From Colius striatus (Eukaryota > Chordata > Aves > Coliiformes > Coliidae): 64,000 nt of DNA. Below the pieces are notes generated by a model. It worked only from the letters and a program-made list of their open reading frames with translations, did not search any database and was not told the DNA's origin. Position numbers and translations under genes: made by a program. The stretch covers positions 21,119,548 to 21,183,547 of the forward strand of contig NC_084772.1 in the NCBI RefSeq assembly GCF_028858725.1. Reading direction: 5' to 3'. The stretch's first letter is position 1. Each line of letters begins with the position of its first letter. This document shows positions 1-13,200 of this stretch, piece after piece.

Positions 1-1128
1 GGTGGCTGCATTTCAGGGCCGGGCCGAAACAGTCCCCAGATATCCTTTAAGTTCCTTCCTGTGGAGGTGGGGGCAAATCTTAATCAGTTAATGTTTGCAG
101 TGCCCAGAGATAACCACGGCAGGGCAAGGCTGTGCCGGCTAATGGAGCCGGGCGGTCCCCGGCGAGCAGCCGCTGCCTTCGCCTGGGGACGTCCCCCAAA
201 ACCCCCGGCAGCCGCAGCGTGATGCACCAGGGAGCGAGGGGGAATCCACACCGGCACCCCTCCCTGATCCCAGCCAGCTTGGCTTGGAGAAGCGAGCGAG
301 CAGAGCTTATCTGATGGGGGAGAGGTGGGCTGGGGGGCCGAGGGAGAGCCGGGAGCCCGGGCACTGAGCTGCACCTGGCACTGTGCTGCCTCGATAAAGA
401 AGGTGATAGCAGAGATAACGCCGAGCAGCAATAACGGCCACTAAAGCTTTCAGCGCGATGGATAAAAATCGATATGCCAGGCACTTTGATTTATAGCCAA
501 AAATAATAGGACTTTTATACCCGGTGATTGATTTATTCGATGTTAATCATTGTGCTTATCACCTGTATTAATAATCTCCAATGCCGGTGACGTCACCCCT
601 GGGTGTTCGCTCTGGCGCCGATCGATTGGGCTCCGCGCTGGTTATCCGCCCGGGACGCCAAGGCAAACATGTACTTTGGGCACTAATCTTCCACACTGTC
701 ATATGCAGATAGGCCCTTATCAGCTGCATCTCCAACAGCAGTTAATGGAGAAAATAATTGTTATCAAGTTGCTATGAATACGCCACAAATAGAGCCGTGA
801 CGGGAGCGGGGCCGAACCGGCTGGCCAGGGGCTCGCCGTGGGATGGGAGAGACCGGGAGGGGTCTCAGCGGGGTGGGAGGTGGGTGCTCACCCAGGAGTG
901 GTTTGGGAAATCGCTAGTGGGTGGGATTGGGTGTGCTCATGGGTCATCCTGTGGGGTGCAGGGGTGCTTGGGCAACAGCGGGGTTTGGACACAGGGTCCC
1001 CTCATGCGTGTCCTAAGGGTGAAGCCAAATGCCTCCTGGTGTCACTGGTCCTGTAATCGCGACCCCCGTGGGATGCTACCCCTGAAACTTCCTACACATG
1101 ACCTGCTGCCTTTCCTCTCCTGCTGCAG
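1..1128 (+). other. ZFPM1 intron (5' part outside window) with GATA-motif cluster
   Basis: No coding exon is seen here. The segment from about 300 to 790 is AT-richer than its surroundings and carries seven WGATAR motifs plus E-boxes (listed separately). The rest is G/C-rich intron. Confidence 0.7.
307..766. promoter_or_regulatory. Candidate intronic GATA enhancer A
   Basis: WGATAR motifs on either strand occur at 307-312, 404-409, 413-418, 556-561, 707-712, 717-722 and 761-766. The 717 motif overlaps a CAGCTG E-box at 721-726, giving the composite cttatcagctg. This is directly visible; enhancer function is inferred from motif density and from the gene being a GATA partner. Confidence 0.5.
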
Positions 1129-1218
1129 AGTCAAGAGATGCCCCAGAAAGTCCAAAGGAGACGGAGAAGCCGGATCCTGGAGAAAACCTGCAGGACCCAG
1201 ACGCCTGGAACGGGCCGG
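1129..1218 (+). CDS. ZFPM1: ZFPM1 coding exon a (first exon in window)
   Basis: This 90-nt exon follows a 'ctgctgcag' acceptor and ends at a GTGAG donor. It opens with two bases of a split codon and encodes an acidic, Pro-rich linker ending in NGP(D), which lines up with the SGPDEL region of mammalian FOG1. The upstream partner exon is outside the window. Confidence 0.85.
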
Positions 1219-4200
1219 GTGAGTCCTGGCGTGTGATGGTCTGCGGTCACGGAGCAGGGGTGGGAGCAGCCAGAGCAGCCCCCAGGCAGCGTGAGGAGGA
1301 TTGGGAGCACTGGGAGCTGGGCAGGCTGCAAGTATCAGCGCTTGTGCTAGGGGAGGAGGCGTGAGGTGATGGTTGTGGTCCTCCACATCCCTAAGTTGTT
1401 GTTGGGAAGGTGAAAACCGAGCTGGGAGCAGCAGGGATGCCAGCACCATGGCTGGCACCGCGGACCTCGGGGCACGGGCGGGTTTGGACCCCATCCTGCG
1501 TCACCCCACGCTCTCGAGGGCACTTTGCAAACCTCCTGGCAACCACAAGAGCGACGCTCGAGCGGTTTCGTGATGGTTATCAAAACCCCAAGGAGCAAAC
1601 ACAGCCCATCTATCTCTGCCCTGGCATCTGGGCGCTGGAGCCGCCGGCACGCTGGCAGCCCGGCGAGGCCAGGCGTGTGCCATGTGGCTGCCCCATGCCC
1701 TATCGCCCCGCTATCTCCAAACCGACCCGCTGATGGGGTTATGGTCGGGGCTCGCCTGGGCAGATTACAGTCAGGGCTCTGCTGTGCTGAGGCTGCAGCT
1801 CCAGGGCTGTGTCAGTGCTGGGCCCCTCACTCACTGCCACAGGGACACTGAGGAGCTGCAGCGGGGCCAGAGCCGGGCACAGAGCTGGGGAAGGGGCTGG
1901 AGCACAAGGGGCTGGGGAGGGGCTGAGGGAATGGGGGTGTTGAGCCTGGAGAAGAGGAGGCTGAGGGGAGACAGGAGCTCTCTCTGACAATCCCTGACAG
2001 GAGACTACAGGGAGCTGGAGGTCAGGCTCTGCTCCCCAGTAACAAATGATAGGACAAGAGGCTGGAGTTGCCCCAGGGGAGGTTGAGGCTGGAGCTGAGG
2101 CAGAGCTGTTTCCCTGAGCGGAGTGTCAGCCCCTGTGCCAGGCTGCCCAGGGAGCTGGGGGAGTGCCCAGCCCTGGAGGGACCCCAAAGCCCTGGAGCTG
2201 AGGTGCTGAGGGCCAGGGGTGAGTGGTGGGCTGGGCAGGGTGAGGGGAGGGCTGGGACTGCAGCAGCTTCAAGGGCTTTTAAACCCAAACGATTTGATGC
2301 TGAGTCTGTGTTTGGGTTTGTGGGTGCCTGTCAGTTGGGGACAGCCCTGGACAGGGATGAGAACAGCAGGAACTGAGACCCTCCTGAAGGTGGATGTGCC
2401 ACATTTTGTACCGCATTGGTTCTGCCACCCCCAGCCCACACCCTGCTCCTCCCAGGGCAGCCACCAGCCAGGCAGTGCCGGTGGATCTGTGTTCCCAGCA
2501 GCCCGTGATAGGAAGGGGTGACTCTGGTGTGGGACAACCATTGGTGTCACAGAGGTGTCGGTGTGTCCCCAAAGCCACCTCCCACGCGGGCTGGGCCATG
2601 GAGACAGCCTGGGAAATGCTGGCTGCCAGCACACGTGCTCCTGCAGCTGCCAAAGTCCCCACAGCCCCCCGGGGAGCCATGGCCCCGCTCCCCCTCCCCT
2701 CCTGTCCGAGGGGAAGCTCTCTCCGGCCCCGCTGATATCCCAGCCTTTCCTGCACGCTGGGCAGGAAGGAGCCACGAGGCCACCCCCGCCTCCTCCTTAT
2801 CTGCTCCCCAGCCCTTTGCCCCCATGGGCTCCCCGCTGTTGCCCAGCCATCCCAGTGCCAAACCCACGGGTGCCCCTGTACCCCTACCCCCAGGGTCACG
2901 GTACCTTCAGCAGCACCATCAACCCCCGGCTCCCCAAAAGGGACCACGAAGCCTGGGCTCTGGCCATGCCTCCCCTTCCCCCACACCCTCCCTTCCTTCT
3001 CCAGAGCTGGTTATTTGCATTCTTTATGTAAAAGAGATTTTATTATCGCCTTCTCCCAGCCCATCTCTATTCTGGTAATTGGAGTGGTATTAATTTCTGT
3101 GTGGCTGGGAGTTGATGGCGGTCCGGCGATGCTGCAGCGATAGGCTGTTCCTCTCGCACCAACCGCCGCGATAGCCCCGTCTATCAGGCGCTCTGCAGGC
3201 TCTGCACTTATCAGGGATGGAGCTGGCGAAAAGGGAAACTCTGAGCAGCCTGAATGTTCTGTTTTATCTGGCAGGATCCGCCGTATGTCAGCAATGGCAG
3301 CGCTGAGATGTGGAGCGGGGAGGGCTGGGGAGGGGCGAGCGGGCTGCTCCGGACGCCTTTGTTCGTGCCCTGCGGGGTCTCACCTTCCCTTGGACTGTTT
3401 TTGGGGGGCTCTGAGGCCAATCCCCACCGTGGCTTTGCCTTCTGGGTCTCCAAAACTGCTGCCCGCTCGGCAGCAGCGGGATGTCTCCGTGGGGCTGCTT
3501 GGCCCCGTGTGCCAGTGAGGGTGAAGGAGTGTTTCGTTCTATCTTTGCAATGACCTTGTTGGCTGCAGGGGGCTGCAGCTCTCCTGGCCCACACAGATCC
3601 CCAGGAGCTGGAGGCTGCAATCCTCACCTGGGGGCCTCTACAGATGTGCCACCCATTCAGCCAGGGTGCTGGGTCACCCTGGCTTGGCTCTGCTCCCCAG
3701 CAGGGTCCCAGGATGGAGCGTGGCTGTGCTTTGTGCCCACTCGTGCCAGCTACTTCATCCTCTGGTGAGGTTGGAGAGGGCATGTCCATCCTCCTCAGAT
3801 TCCCCCAAACCCTTCCCCACAGCTCCACCAGCCCCTCTCTGCCATGGCCCAGCTTTCCATCTTTGCCTCTCTTTTTTGTCTGCTCCGAAGCAGGGCTGGC
3901 AGCGGAGGCTGTTGGGAGCACCCAGAGCCCCTGTCCCCTCCCAGGGCTCTCCCACCACGTCAGGCCCATTTTCCCAGAGAGATAAGGTGAAAAGCTCCAA
4001 GAAATTTCACAAGTGTGGTGTTGGGACAGGGGAATGGTGGGAAGCAGAGCCCCAGTGAGGGACAGGCTTCTCAACTGCATTACGAAACACCAGAGAATCC
4101 CTGCTGGGAGCTGCCAGGAGGCTGCAGCCCCTGGGAAGCCTGGCTGGCTCTTGCCTTTCTGCATGAAGGATTTGGCTCTTGTCCCTGTGGGCACACCACC

Positions 4201-7200
4201 AGGCCATCAACAGGGAAAGGACAGAGCAGCTGGGGCTAAACCTAGAGTGGCTTTACCGAGCCCCACCACCTTCCCTGAGGGAGCAGAAACCTCTCTGGGG
4301 AGTTTCTCACCCATTTCTCACCCCTTTTCCTACTTAACCTTGCTATTTGGGTCCCCACCACACTGTCCATCATTCTGGGTCCCAACCCCCCACTGCCAGC
4401 TTGTCTGCTCAGGGTGTCAACGATGGCTCTGGGTTTATTACAGAGCACAGCACAGTTCCACCTCCCCTGGGACCCGCCGTGAACCCCAAACCCATCCTCA
4501 CCTCCCACCCTACATGCGGGGTATGAGGATGGCACAGGGCAGCTCTTTACTTTTTTTGATGCCTCTAATTAAAACTGCAGGCTTCCTGGGCTTTTCTTTC
4601 TCCCCTTCCCCCCAGCTCCCCCTTCCCCTTTGCCTCCCGCTCGCCTTCGGTTGTGGTTATCTGCGCCGTGACTCCTGCCTCAATAATCTCCAGCTGCCCG
4701 GAGTTTGTCTGCAAACCTCAAGGTTTATTATCAGGGCGAGCAGGGCCCATCGAGGAGTTGATGGGACAGCCTGGCCTGGCAGGAGGGACAGCCCTGTGTG
4801 CCACAGCTGCCCTGCTGCTCCCCCTTTCCCCCCTGCATCTGTCCCCCTGCTCCCCCTTCCCCCCGTCCAATGTAGGGGTGGCAAAAGTGGTTGCAGCTCT
4901 TTCTTTTGATGGCAGGGAGCTGGGCTGAGCAGCAGGTAGCTGTGTGGGTGTTGGATTGCAGTTGGGGTTCTGGGCAGTAGTCCCAAAGAACCTCTTGCAT
5001 CCTGGCACCAAAGGCAGTGGGAGGTTTGGCATTGGGCTGGGGATGGGCTCAGTGTAGAGGGTGGCATGTGTGTCCTTGATTGGGACATCGAAAGGGACCC
5101 TGTTCCTACTGGGGTCTGTACCTGCAGGGTCTTGCCCTCAGTTCAGTCTCTGTGTGGGGTCACTGCAGGGTGGAGGGATGCTCAGGACAGTTTGGGGACA
5201 CGGTTGGGGTGGAGGGATGCTCAGGATGATGTGGGGGCATTGGCAGGGTGAAGGGCTGCTCAGGATAACGTGGGGACACTGCCGTGGTGGGAGGATGCTC
5301 AAACCAGTTTGGGGACACTGCCTGTGTGTGTGAACAGCCCAAGCAGCTGTTCCCACAGCCTCGCAGGGACAGCTTGAGGGGGCTCAGGGGGCTGTTGAGA
5401 CACGTGGGTAGCATCCTCCCCTCCATCCCTGTCCTCTCATCCCTCTGTTTTCTTTTGGGAAGGAGGGAGAGGTCCTGCAGGCTGGGGGTGAGAGCCCCGA
5501 GGGCGATGCTGCCAGTGCAGGGTGACTCACAGCTGTCACTCACGGCTGCCTCACCACTCTGCCCTGGGCTGCAGCTGAGGACCGGTGGGTTCTGGAGCCA
5601 AACTCCCACCTCCTCCTCCTCCATCTAGGTGCTGCTCCCCCAGGGTCCTCCCCTCTCCCCCACAGCCAGTCCCTGCCCAGCACTGTGGCAGTGACCCCCC
5701 CCCTTTTTCCGGAGGGGATATCTACCCTCTGCATCGGCTCCGGGGGCCTCTTTCCTCCCCTTCCTCCCACTCCCCAGGCTTCCTGCCCCCCCAGCACACC
5801 CCTACCCGCTGCCTGCCACCAGCCTGGCCAGAGCTGAAGGGTCCCAGAGCCCCGCATAGCTGGGACATGGCTTCCTTGGCATGGGGGTCCAAGCAGCCTT
5901 GTGTCAGCCGGGAAGTTTTCCTCCTTCCCATCATCCCCAGAGCACTTTCTGATGTTATCCTCGGGGCTTACCCCTGTCCCCATGGGCACAGCTCACATTT
6001 CTTTCCCAGGACGGTGACCCTTTGGAATAGGAAACACCCCCCACCACCTACCTTCCTCTTCAGGGCCACATCCCAGCAAGGCACAGCACCAATCCCGAAG
6101 GCAAACATCCCGGGGAGGCTTATAGGGCCGCATCCTGCTGCTGCCGGTGCCTGCCAGCTGTGCCACACAGCTGCTGAGCGGGCTGCCCGGCCCTTCTGGG
6201 TGTGCAGCATCTCCTGAGTGCCATCACCCCCTCCCTGTCCCCATTTACCCCCCCATACGCCAGGTGCTGGGAGGTGCCCGCTCTGCTCCCTGGGGTAGGT
6301 CACAGCTCCTCCATTAACCAGGGGCAGGGTTCAGCCTGATAAAGATTTGCTTTTGTACTCTGAAGAAAATCAATAATTCACAAGCGATGGGCAGGAGAGA
6401 TAAAGGCAGAAACCTGCCCTCAGCTCCCACCCTGCGCCCCAAACCCGGCGACAGAGCCGGCAGCTCTGCCACGACCGTCCCCCCTCGTTCTGCGGCAGCT
6501 CAGCCAGAGCAACCCCAGGCTGAGCTCAAGCAGGCACAGCCCAGCAAGGCTCGAATTGAAACCCTCCTCACTCCTTTGTCGTCCCCAAGGCTGCCCTGAT
6601 TACTCGAGCACCCGGGACGGCAAAGCCGGGATAATCTCCTTAGCCCCTTTGGAGAGATTTCCCTTTGTGAGTGGAGGTGAAGAGTGGAGATGCTGCGTGT
6701 TCGCAGCTTAAGACTCTTCCCAATCGCCTCCCTCCATCTTATCGGAGCGGTGCCATCACATCATTTCACTAGTTGAGTTGTCAGGATTTATTCCTTCCGC
6801 CGTGCGCTTGCCGCTTCTAAAAACAGCAGCTGGGGGGGTGCAGCGGGGCCAGGCCGGGGCTGCCGGGGCTTCTGCAGCTGGGCTGGGGCTGGGAGAGCCA
6901 GGGGAGGCTGGGTGCTGATGGATGCATGGGTCATCCATCCCGCTTGGGCCTTCTTGTGCCATAGGAGCATCCCTCCTGTGCCAGGCTCTTCCAGTTCTGC
7001 CAGTGTCCCTACCAGTGGCTGTACGTGGCGTGGTTGGCAGCCCCCAGGCCGGGCACGGAGTGTTGCAGGAGCAGGAGTGGTGTGACTGTCCCATGACACC
7101 CTCCAGCAGGATTTATCCAGATAGTATCCAGGCAGCTGCAAACACTGTGGGGACCTCTGAGCCCAGAGTCCCCCCAGGCGGGGCACAGCCGGTTCCTTTG

Positions 7201-10200
7201 GATTTGGTCAAAGTCACTCAGATGCAGTTGGGATGAGGGGATGTGGGAACCACTGGGGATGGCATGGCATGGCATGGCATGGCATGGCATGGCATGGGAT
7301 GAGTGGGTTTTCCCAGGCCCCTAGGCCCCCTCTGCCCTTCCCTGCTGCTCAGCCCCACAGGGAAAGTGAAGGTGGCTGCGTGGATGCAGCTGCACCTCCA
7401 GAGCATCCCGTGGCAAACCTGGGCTGGCCGCAGCAGTCAGTGCAGCTCGCGCTTCTGCCTTCACCCCATGCCATGATGCAGCTGTGTTGCCTCAGCAGCA
7501 CCATGCAACGCCCCAGGCTTCCTCCCTTTGCCCCCCCTGTGCCCACTCAGGACCCCCCCAGTCCGCAGGGACTGGGGTGCCGGCCGTGCCTTCTGGCCCA
7601 TCGATCGCCCGACGCGTGGCTGCGGTGTGATGACAGGATTAATCTTTGCTCTCCTGCACAGCTCAGCCTATTTCTTTGAAATCTCTCGATGGGGAGATAA
7701 GGAGAGGCACAGCGCTGGGCAGGCAGGAGCTGTGGGGCCTGGGGAGGTGCAGGGAGCAGCTCAGCACCCTGTGTTTCGGCAGTGGGCACAGCACCCAGCT
7801 CCGTGCCTGCCCGAGCAGGTGCAGCCAGCTCACTGGGGGCTTTTTCCTCCCCTTCTTCTTTCCTTTCCTCCGTTTTCCTTTGTGACCCAAAGCAAACAGC
7901 TGCGTCCCTGCCCGATTTGGTTAATGATCTGGGAGATAAACCCTCAGGTGATAACAGTGAGGCCGGGCTTGGGGTGGTGTTCACCTGCCCAGGGGGATCC
8001 CACGGGGAGGGGACCTGTGCCCATGGACTTTGCTCCCGGCCAGGGAGGCTGCTTGGGGGAGGCACTCGGGGCACCCCACGAGCTCGCACTGGCTCTCCCC
8101 AAACCTCCCCAGGTTGCAAACAGGGCGATGTGACCAAACCCAGAGCCATGGGAGCCACAGGGACGGGGATTGCTGTCCTCTGTGTGCTCGTCCCTGCGCG
8201 GGGACACCCCTCTGTGACCCGCTTTGGGCTTTGTTCCCACAGCATCCCCCAGTTTGCCCCATCCCAGCTGGGCATCGTTTCCCCTTGTGCCAACACCACG
8301 TGTTTCGTTTGGAAACCACCTGGTTTTTCCCTTGTCTTGGTTGTTTATTTCCTGGCTGTGGGTGCAGCTGGCTGCAGCATCCCCAGCGCGGGCTCCGGGA
8401 GCCGCTGGGCACGGCTGGCGAGTGCCGGGGCCGGACGGTGCCGCCGGGCGCTGGCGGGAAGTGGGGCCGGCTCCGACAGCACTATTTTTGTCCCCCTGTC
8501 TGGAACGGTTTTGTCTTTATCAGCGCCTGCGTGTTTGCTCTGCTGGGGATTGATACGCGGAAGATGAAGTGCTCTGACATGGGAAGTGTCAGGCGAACGC
8601 TCTTATCTCGGAGACATGGTCTCCTGACCCAAACGCCGCTGATTACCAGTGAGACGGGGGGGAAGGGGGGGCAAAAAGAAGGGGCAGAGAGAGGAGAGGG
8701 GGGAGGTGGCAGTTGGGTTTTGTTCCCCAAAAGCAGCCAAGCTGTAAGAGGTGGCAGAGCCAGACGGGAGCCACCACCGCTGGGGCTCTTCTGTTTGGGG
8801 TTTCCTGGCTTAAGGGTGCTGGGACCACGATGGAGGGGCTGGAGGGTGCCCAGCACCCTGGCAGCAGGTCAGGAGTCTGCTGGGAGCTGGGTGTTGGAAA
8901 CACGGAGCAATGTGCATTGTGCAAAGATCTGACTGTGCCCCTCAGCCCCAAGGCCTCGCTGATGGCCGTATCCTGCTCAGCACCTCGGCTGCCTGCCTGG
9001 CCCTTGGGGCATGAGGGGCTGCTGCTGCTCCTCCACGTCGGTTTGTGCCAGGGAGTAAATCCTGTCAGCTCCTCGAAAGCCCCAGCCATGTGCCCTCCTC
9101 CCTGGCACGACACAGAGCCAGTGGGGGCACAGAGCAAGGGGATGCTGGAGATAGAGATCCTTAAAGACACGTAGCTGAGGTGCTGAGGGCCAGGGGTTAG
9201 TGGTGGGCTTGGCAGTGTGAGGGTGACAGGTTGGACTTGATGATCTCCAAGGTCTTTTCCAAGCGAAATGATTGTGTGCAGGGCAGGGGAATGTCAGAGC
9301 TGCAGGGCAGGGGAAGGTCAGAGCTGCAGGGCAGGCAGAGCCAGCACTGTGCTCCCTCCCAAAATCCGAGGCAGCCATAGAGCTTGAGATCCCCCAGCCA
9401 GGGCAGCTTCCAGAGCATGCCAGCTCCAAGACAGCCTTGAATGCTCTGGGGTGGGAGGTGCTGCAGGCAGGGGAAGGCAGGCAGTCCTGCCAGCACCATG
9501 GCAGGGCAGAGGAGCTGCAGGCAGAGCACATCCCTCAGTGCCAGCCTCAGGGGGCTGTGGCACAGGGGTGGAGGGTGGCGTGTTCCTGAGCATGGGAACC
9601 AGCCCAGTGCCCCCTGCTACAGACCTTGGGGATCTTAGAGACCTTTTCTCCAGCCTTTTATCTTTCTGGTTTTGCTGAGGCTGCTGCCCCAGGACGTGCT
9701 GAGAGCTGTGCCCCCAGCAGCACAGAGCCTCCTTGCTGGGACCCATGGGTGACAGTGGGACACGGGCACTCACCACTCAGCATTCCCACTCACTCACCTC
9801 AGCTCACCCCTGGAGAGGATCCAGATGTCAGCCTGGCTAATAACCACATCAGATTTCAATCTCCACAGCCATGGGATAGCTTTATCCTCCCCGTGCTCCC
9901 AGCTCAGGAAGCAGTTTTACCTCCCAGTGAGTGCAGCCTCCTCCCTGCCCACAGAACCCAGGCACCGGCTGCCCTCGAAGGACAGGGCTCCAGGCACGTG
10001 GCTTCAGTCAGACTCTTCCCAGGCATCCCTGTGGTGCTACGAGCCTTCCTGGATGCAGATGGGTGCCCTGGGCACCTTGCCTTGGCTCCCTGTTACCAAG
10101 GAGCTTCTTGTTTTTTGGGGTGCAGCGTCCAGCCCCTTCCCACAGCCCAGTAAGGTGCAGCCTTACACATCCATCTGTGTATTGGTTACCTGCCATCTTA

Positions 10201-13200
10201 TCTGTGCTCCGAAAGACAAAGGCACAGTTAAAACATTTTAGAGCAGCCTTCATAGCGTATTAACATGTTATCTAACCCATTAAACCAGAGGCTTATCAGA
10301 TAATCAAAGCCATTAAGCCCTGAAGCTGCTGTGACTTTGGGTGCGGGGATGGGAAATGCTCCTTCCGCTCTGCCAGCGCTGTACCGGGGCTGGACCACCC
10401 TGGGCCATGCCTGGACCACCCCACACCATGCCCAGACCTCCCATGCCCAGCCCTCAGCCCTGGGACACGCAGCCCCAGGGGCACTCAGTGGTTACCCACA
10501 TCCCCTGGGACCTGTGGCTGCCACGCCAGGGGTCCGGTGTGGGATGCTGACGCTGCTGTTGTGTCTGTGTCCCCGCAGATGAGCTGGATCTGGCCGTGCA
10601 GGACGGGGAGAGGCGGGTGCAGACCCGCAGGAGCCTCCCCGAGGGCTTCTCCTGGGGACCCTTCCAGGGCAGCATCCACAGCGAGCCGGCGTCGCCAGGG
10701 CACGGCGAGACGGTGAGGAGCCGGGTCACTGCTGGGGATGGTGGTGGGGAAAGTCCCAGGGAAATGAGTTATCTGGGGAGACCAGTGGGAGGGATTTTCC
10801 CTGCCTGAGCTCCTGACCCCTGGGAATCACCCAGTTTGGATGCCCAGGAGGCTTTTCGCCACCATGGGCTGCCCACCACCCTGAGATCAGGGCATCCCTG
10901 TGGGTAGAGGGATGTTGGCTGCACATGACTGCACTTGTGTCCTCACAGAAGACATGAGGTTTGGGTTTCCCACCCCAAATTTGCTGCCAGGGGACTGTGG
11001 CTGTGCCTGGAAAGCATTAGGGCTGTGCAGCCCATGGTGAAGGGGTGGCAGAGGAGGCAGTGTGGGGCTGGAGCTGCACTGGGGTGAGCATCAGAAGAGG
11101 GAGGTGAGTGCGTGGCTGTGCAGGAGCGTGCACACAGGGCTGTTGTAGGCACTGGCTCCTCGTGTCCCAGCCACATCCTCCCCTCCACTTCCCCTTCGAG
11201 CCATACACAGGCAGCTCCAGCCCAGGATCTTCAAGGCCGGAGGATCTTGTCCGGGCTCCATCCCCACCTCCTCCTCCTCCTCCTCCTCTCTCTCCCTCCC
11301 TCTTTTTCCTTTCCTTTTTTTCCCCCCTAGCTCAGGCCCGTTTATCTTTGCCGAATTAAATCCTTGATTAACCCTTATCTGCCCAGTTTGGCTCCCTATC
11401 TGGCGGTTGGCGCCGTGTGTCCAGACACCCGGTACAGGATGATTGATTCCTTAAAGATACGCGCAGCTTTTTTTTCCTGATACTTCATTTATTGTCTAAA
11501 TATTTTTGCTCCCATTTCAGCAGCTCCCCTTATCGAGCCTGGCTGATGATTCCCAGCCCTGCTCTCCTCTGCCACTCGCCTCCCTTCCTATCTCTGCTCG
11601 AGGAAGCGAGGAAGGAATCGCAGCCCCATCCCTGATATGGGCTTGTCGCCCTTTGGTCCCTTCGTCTTTGTTGCTGGCAGCGAGGGGGGTGGTGCAGGGG
11701 GTCTCCCCTCCAAAATCCTGCCTGGCTCTGCTCTCCTCCTCCATGCAGGGGATTATCCCATGCTGGGGTTTATAGTGGGAACTGGGAGCACTGGGTGGCT
11801 TGGACGCATCTGTGACATGGAGCATTGCTGCACTGATGGAGGAGGAGGAGGAGGAGGAAGATCCCTGTCTACCCCCTCCCCGGCTGGTCCCATGGGACTC
11901 CCCCAAAACCAGATTTGCTGGGCAGGCTGTGCAGACCCATCAGCAGCACTAGCCTGGGGGTGCACAGTGAGGGAGCCCCACGTGCCAGCTCACTGCTGGC
12001 TGCGTCCCCCCCAGCCCCGGAGTGATGCGCACGGCGGGGGCGCGGGGCCGTCCCGGCGGATGCGGGGCAGATAGTGTTTCCGATGGTTATCGGCCGGTGC
12101 AGAGCCAACACACCGACCTCTTTGTTCCAGGGAGAACAGGGAAGGGCTCGCCGTGGGGGCTGGGGCCACTGAGGGGAGCTGGGCCGGGTGCTGGGAGTGC
12201 TCGTGGGGGACCAGGAGCACCCCACACACAGAGCAACTCTGCAAAGCTCGTCAGACCCCCTCCTCTCCCTGCAGTCTCCGAGGGTGCCCCAGCCCACGTG
12301 GGAGCAGCAGCACCCATGCAGGGGTGTCCCTGAGCCCCCAGCGGCTGGCTGTGGTTGTTGTGCCCCGGGGGTGTTGCACACGCGTGTGCCAGGGCTTTAT
12401 CACGCTGCTGGCACGCGGCTCCCGGCACCGATAAGGCCTGAGCCGGCTGCCACTGTCAGCCTGAGTCGGAGGGTTTAGGAATATTGGGAGGAATAATTAG
12501 ATTTGCTGTCGTTGCTGCAGCAGCCGTTGCAGGATCAGGCAGATTAATTCCCCCCCTGCTCATGAATATTCATTAGGGATGCAGGAAGGCAGAGCCCAGC
12601 GTGAGCAATGTGACCCCCCTCCTGTGGGTCCTCACACCCTGCCCCCAGCCCGTTTTGGGGAGCTGTGCTCAGCCCTGTGTCCTTGCTCCCCTGCAGAGCT
12701 CCCCCGTGACACTGGTGCTGGGGGACGAGAGCTGCTGGCTGTCCCGGCTGCCCCTCGTGCCCGCAGAGCCCGACGCCAACGCTGTGATCTACAGGAAGGG
12801 TTGGTACCCGTGTGGCGTGTCCCCACAGCCAGGGAGGGGGCCAGGGGTGGGGAAGGGGTGAGGGAAGGGATACTGCTGCCAAGGAATGGGTCACTGTCCC
12901 CCATCCATCCCAGCACACATCCCATTGCCTGTCTCTGCCCACCCCAGCCCAGTGCCCGTGGCCCCTCCGTGTCTGCTGGGCCAGCATCACCTCCTCTGTG
13001 ACCCATCACTGGGGCTTGTGCCCTATCCCAGCCCTCCCCAGCTCAGGGGGAAGGTGAGGAGGGTCCAAGTATTCAGGGAGTGGTACAAATGTCAGTGCAA
13101 GCAGTAGTGCAAGTGTTGCTGTGTGCAACTGGGGCAGGAGCACAAGTGTGATGGGGAGCAGCTGAGGGAATGGGGGTGTTGAGCCTGGAGAAGAGGAGGC

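Larger units (their letters stand above)
1219..10578 (+). other. Long ZFPM1 intron (9.4 kb)
   Basis: No exon with a plausible frame and splice sites was found. It contains a CR1 copy (1778-2303), GATA-motif clusters near 3180-3270 and 10198-10303 with isolated pairs at 6326-6405 and 7934-7954, a 40-bp minisatellite (5162-5322), a GGCAT array (7261-7295) and a CR1 3' tail (9135-9277). The remainder is unremarkable GC-rich intron. Confidence 0.75.
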
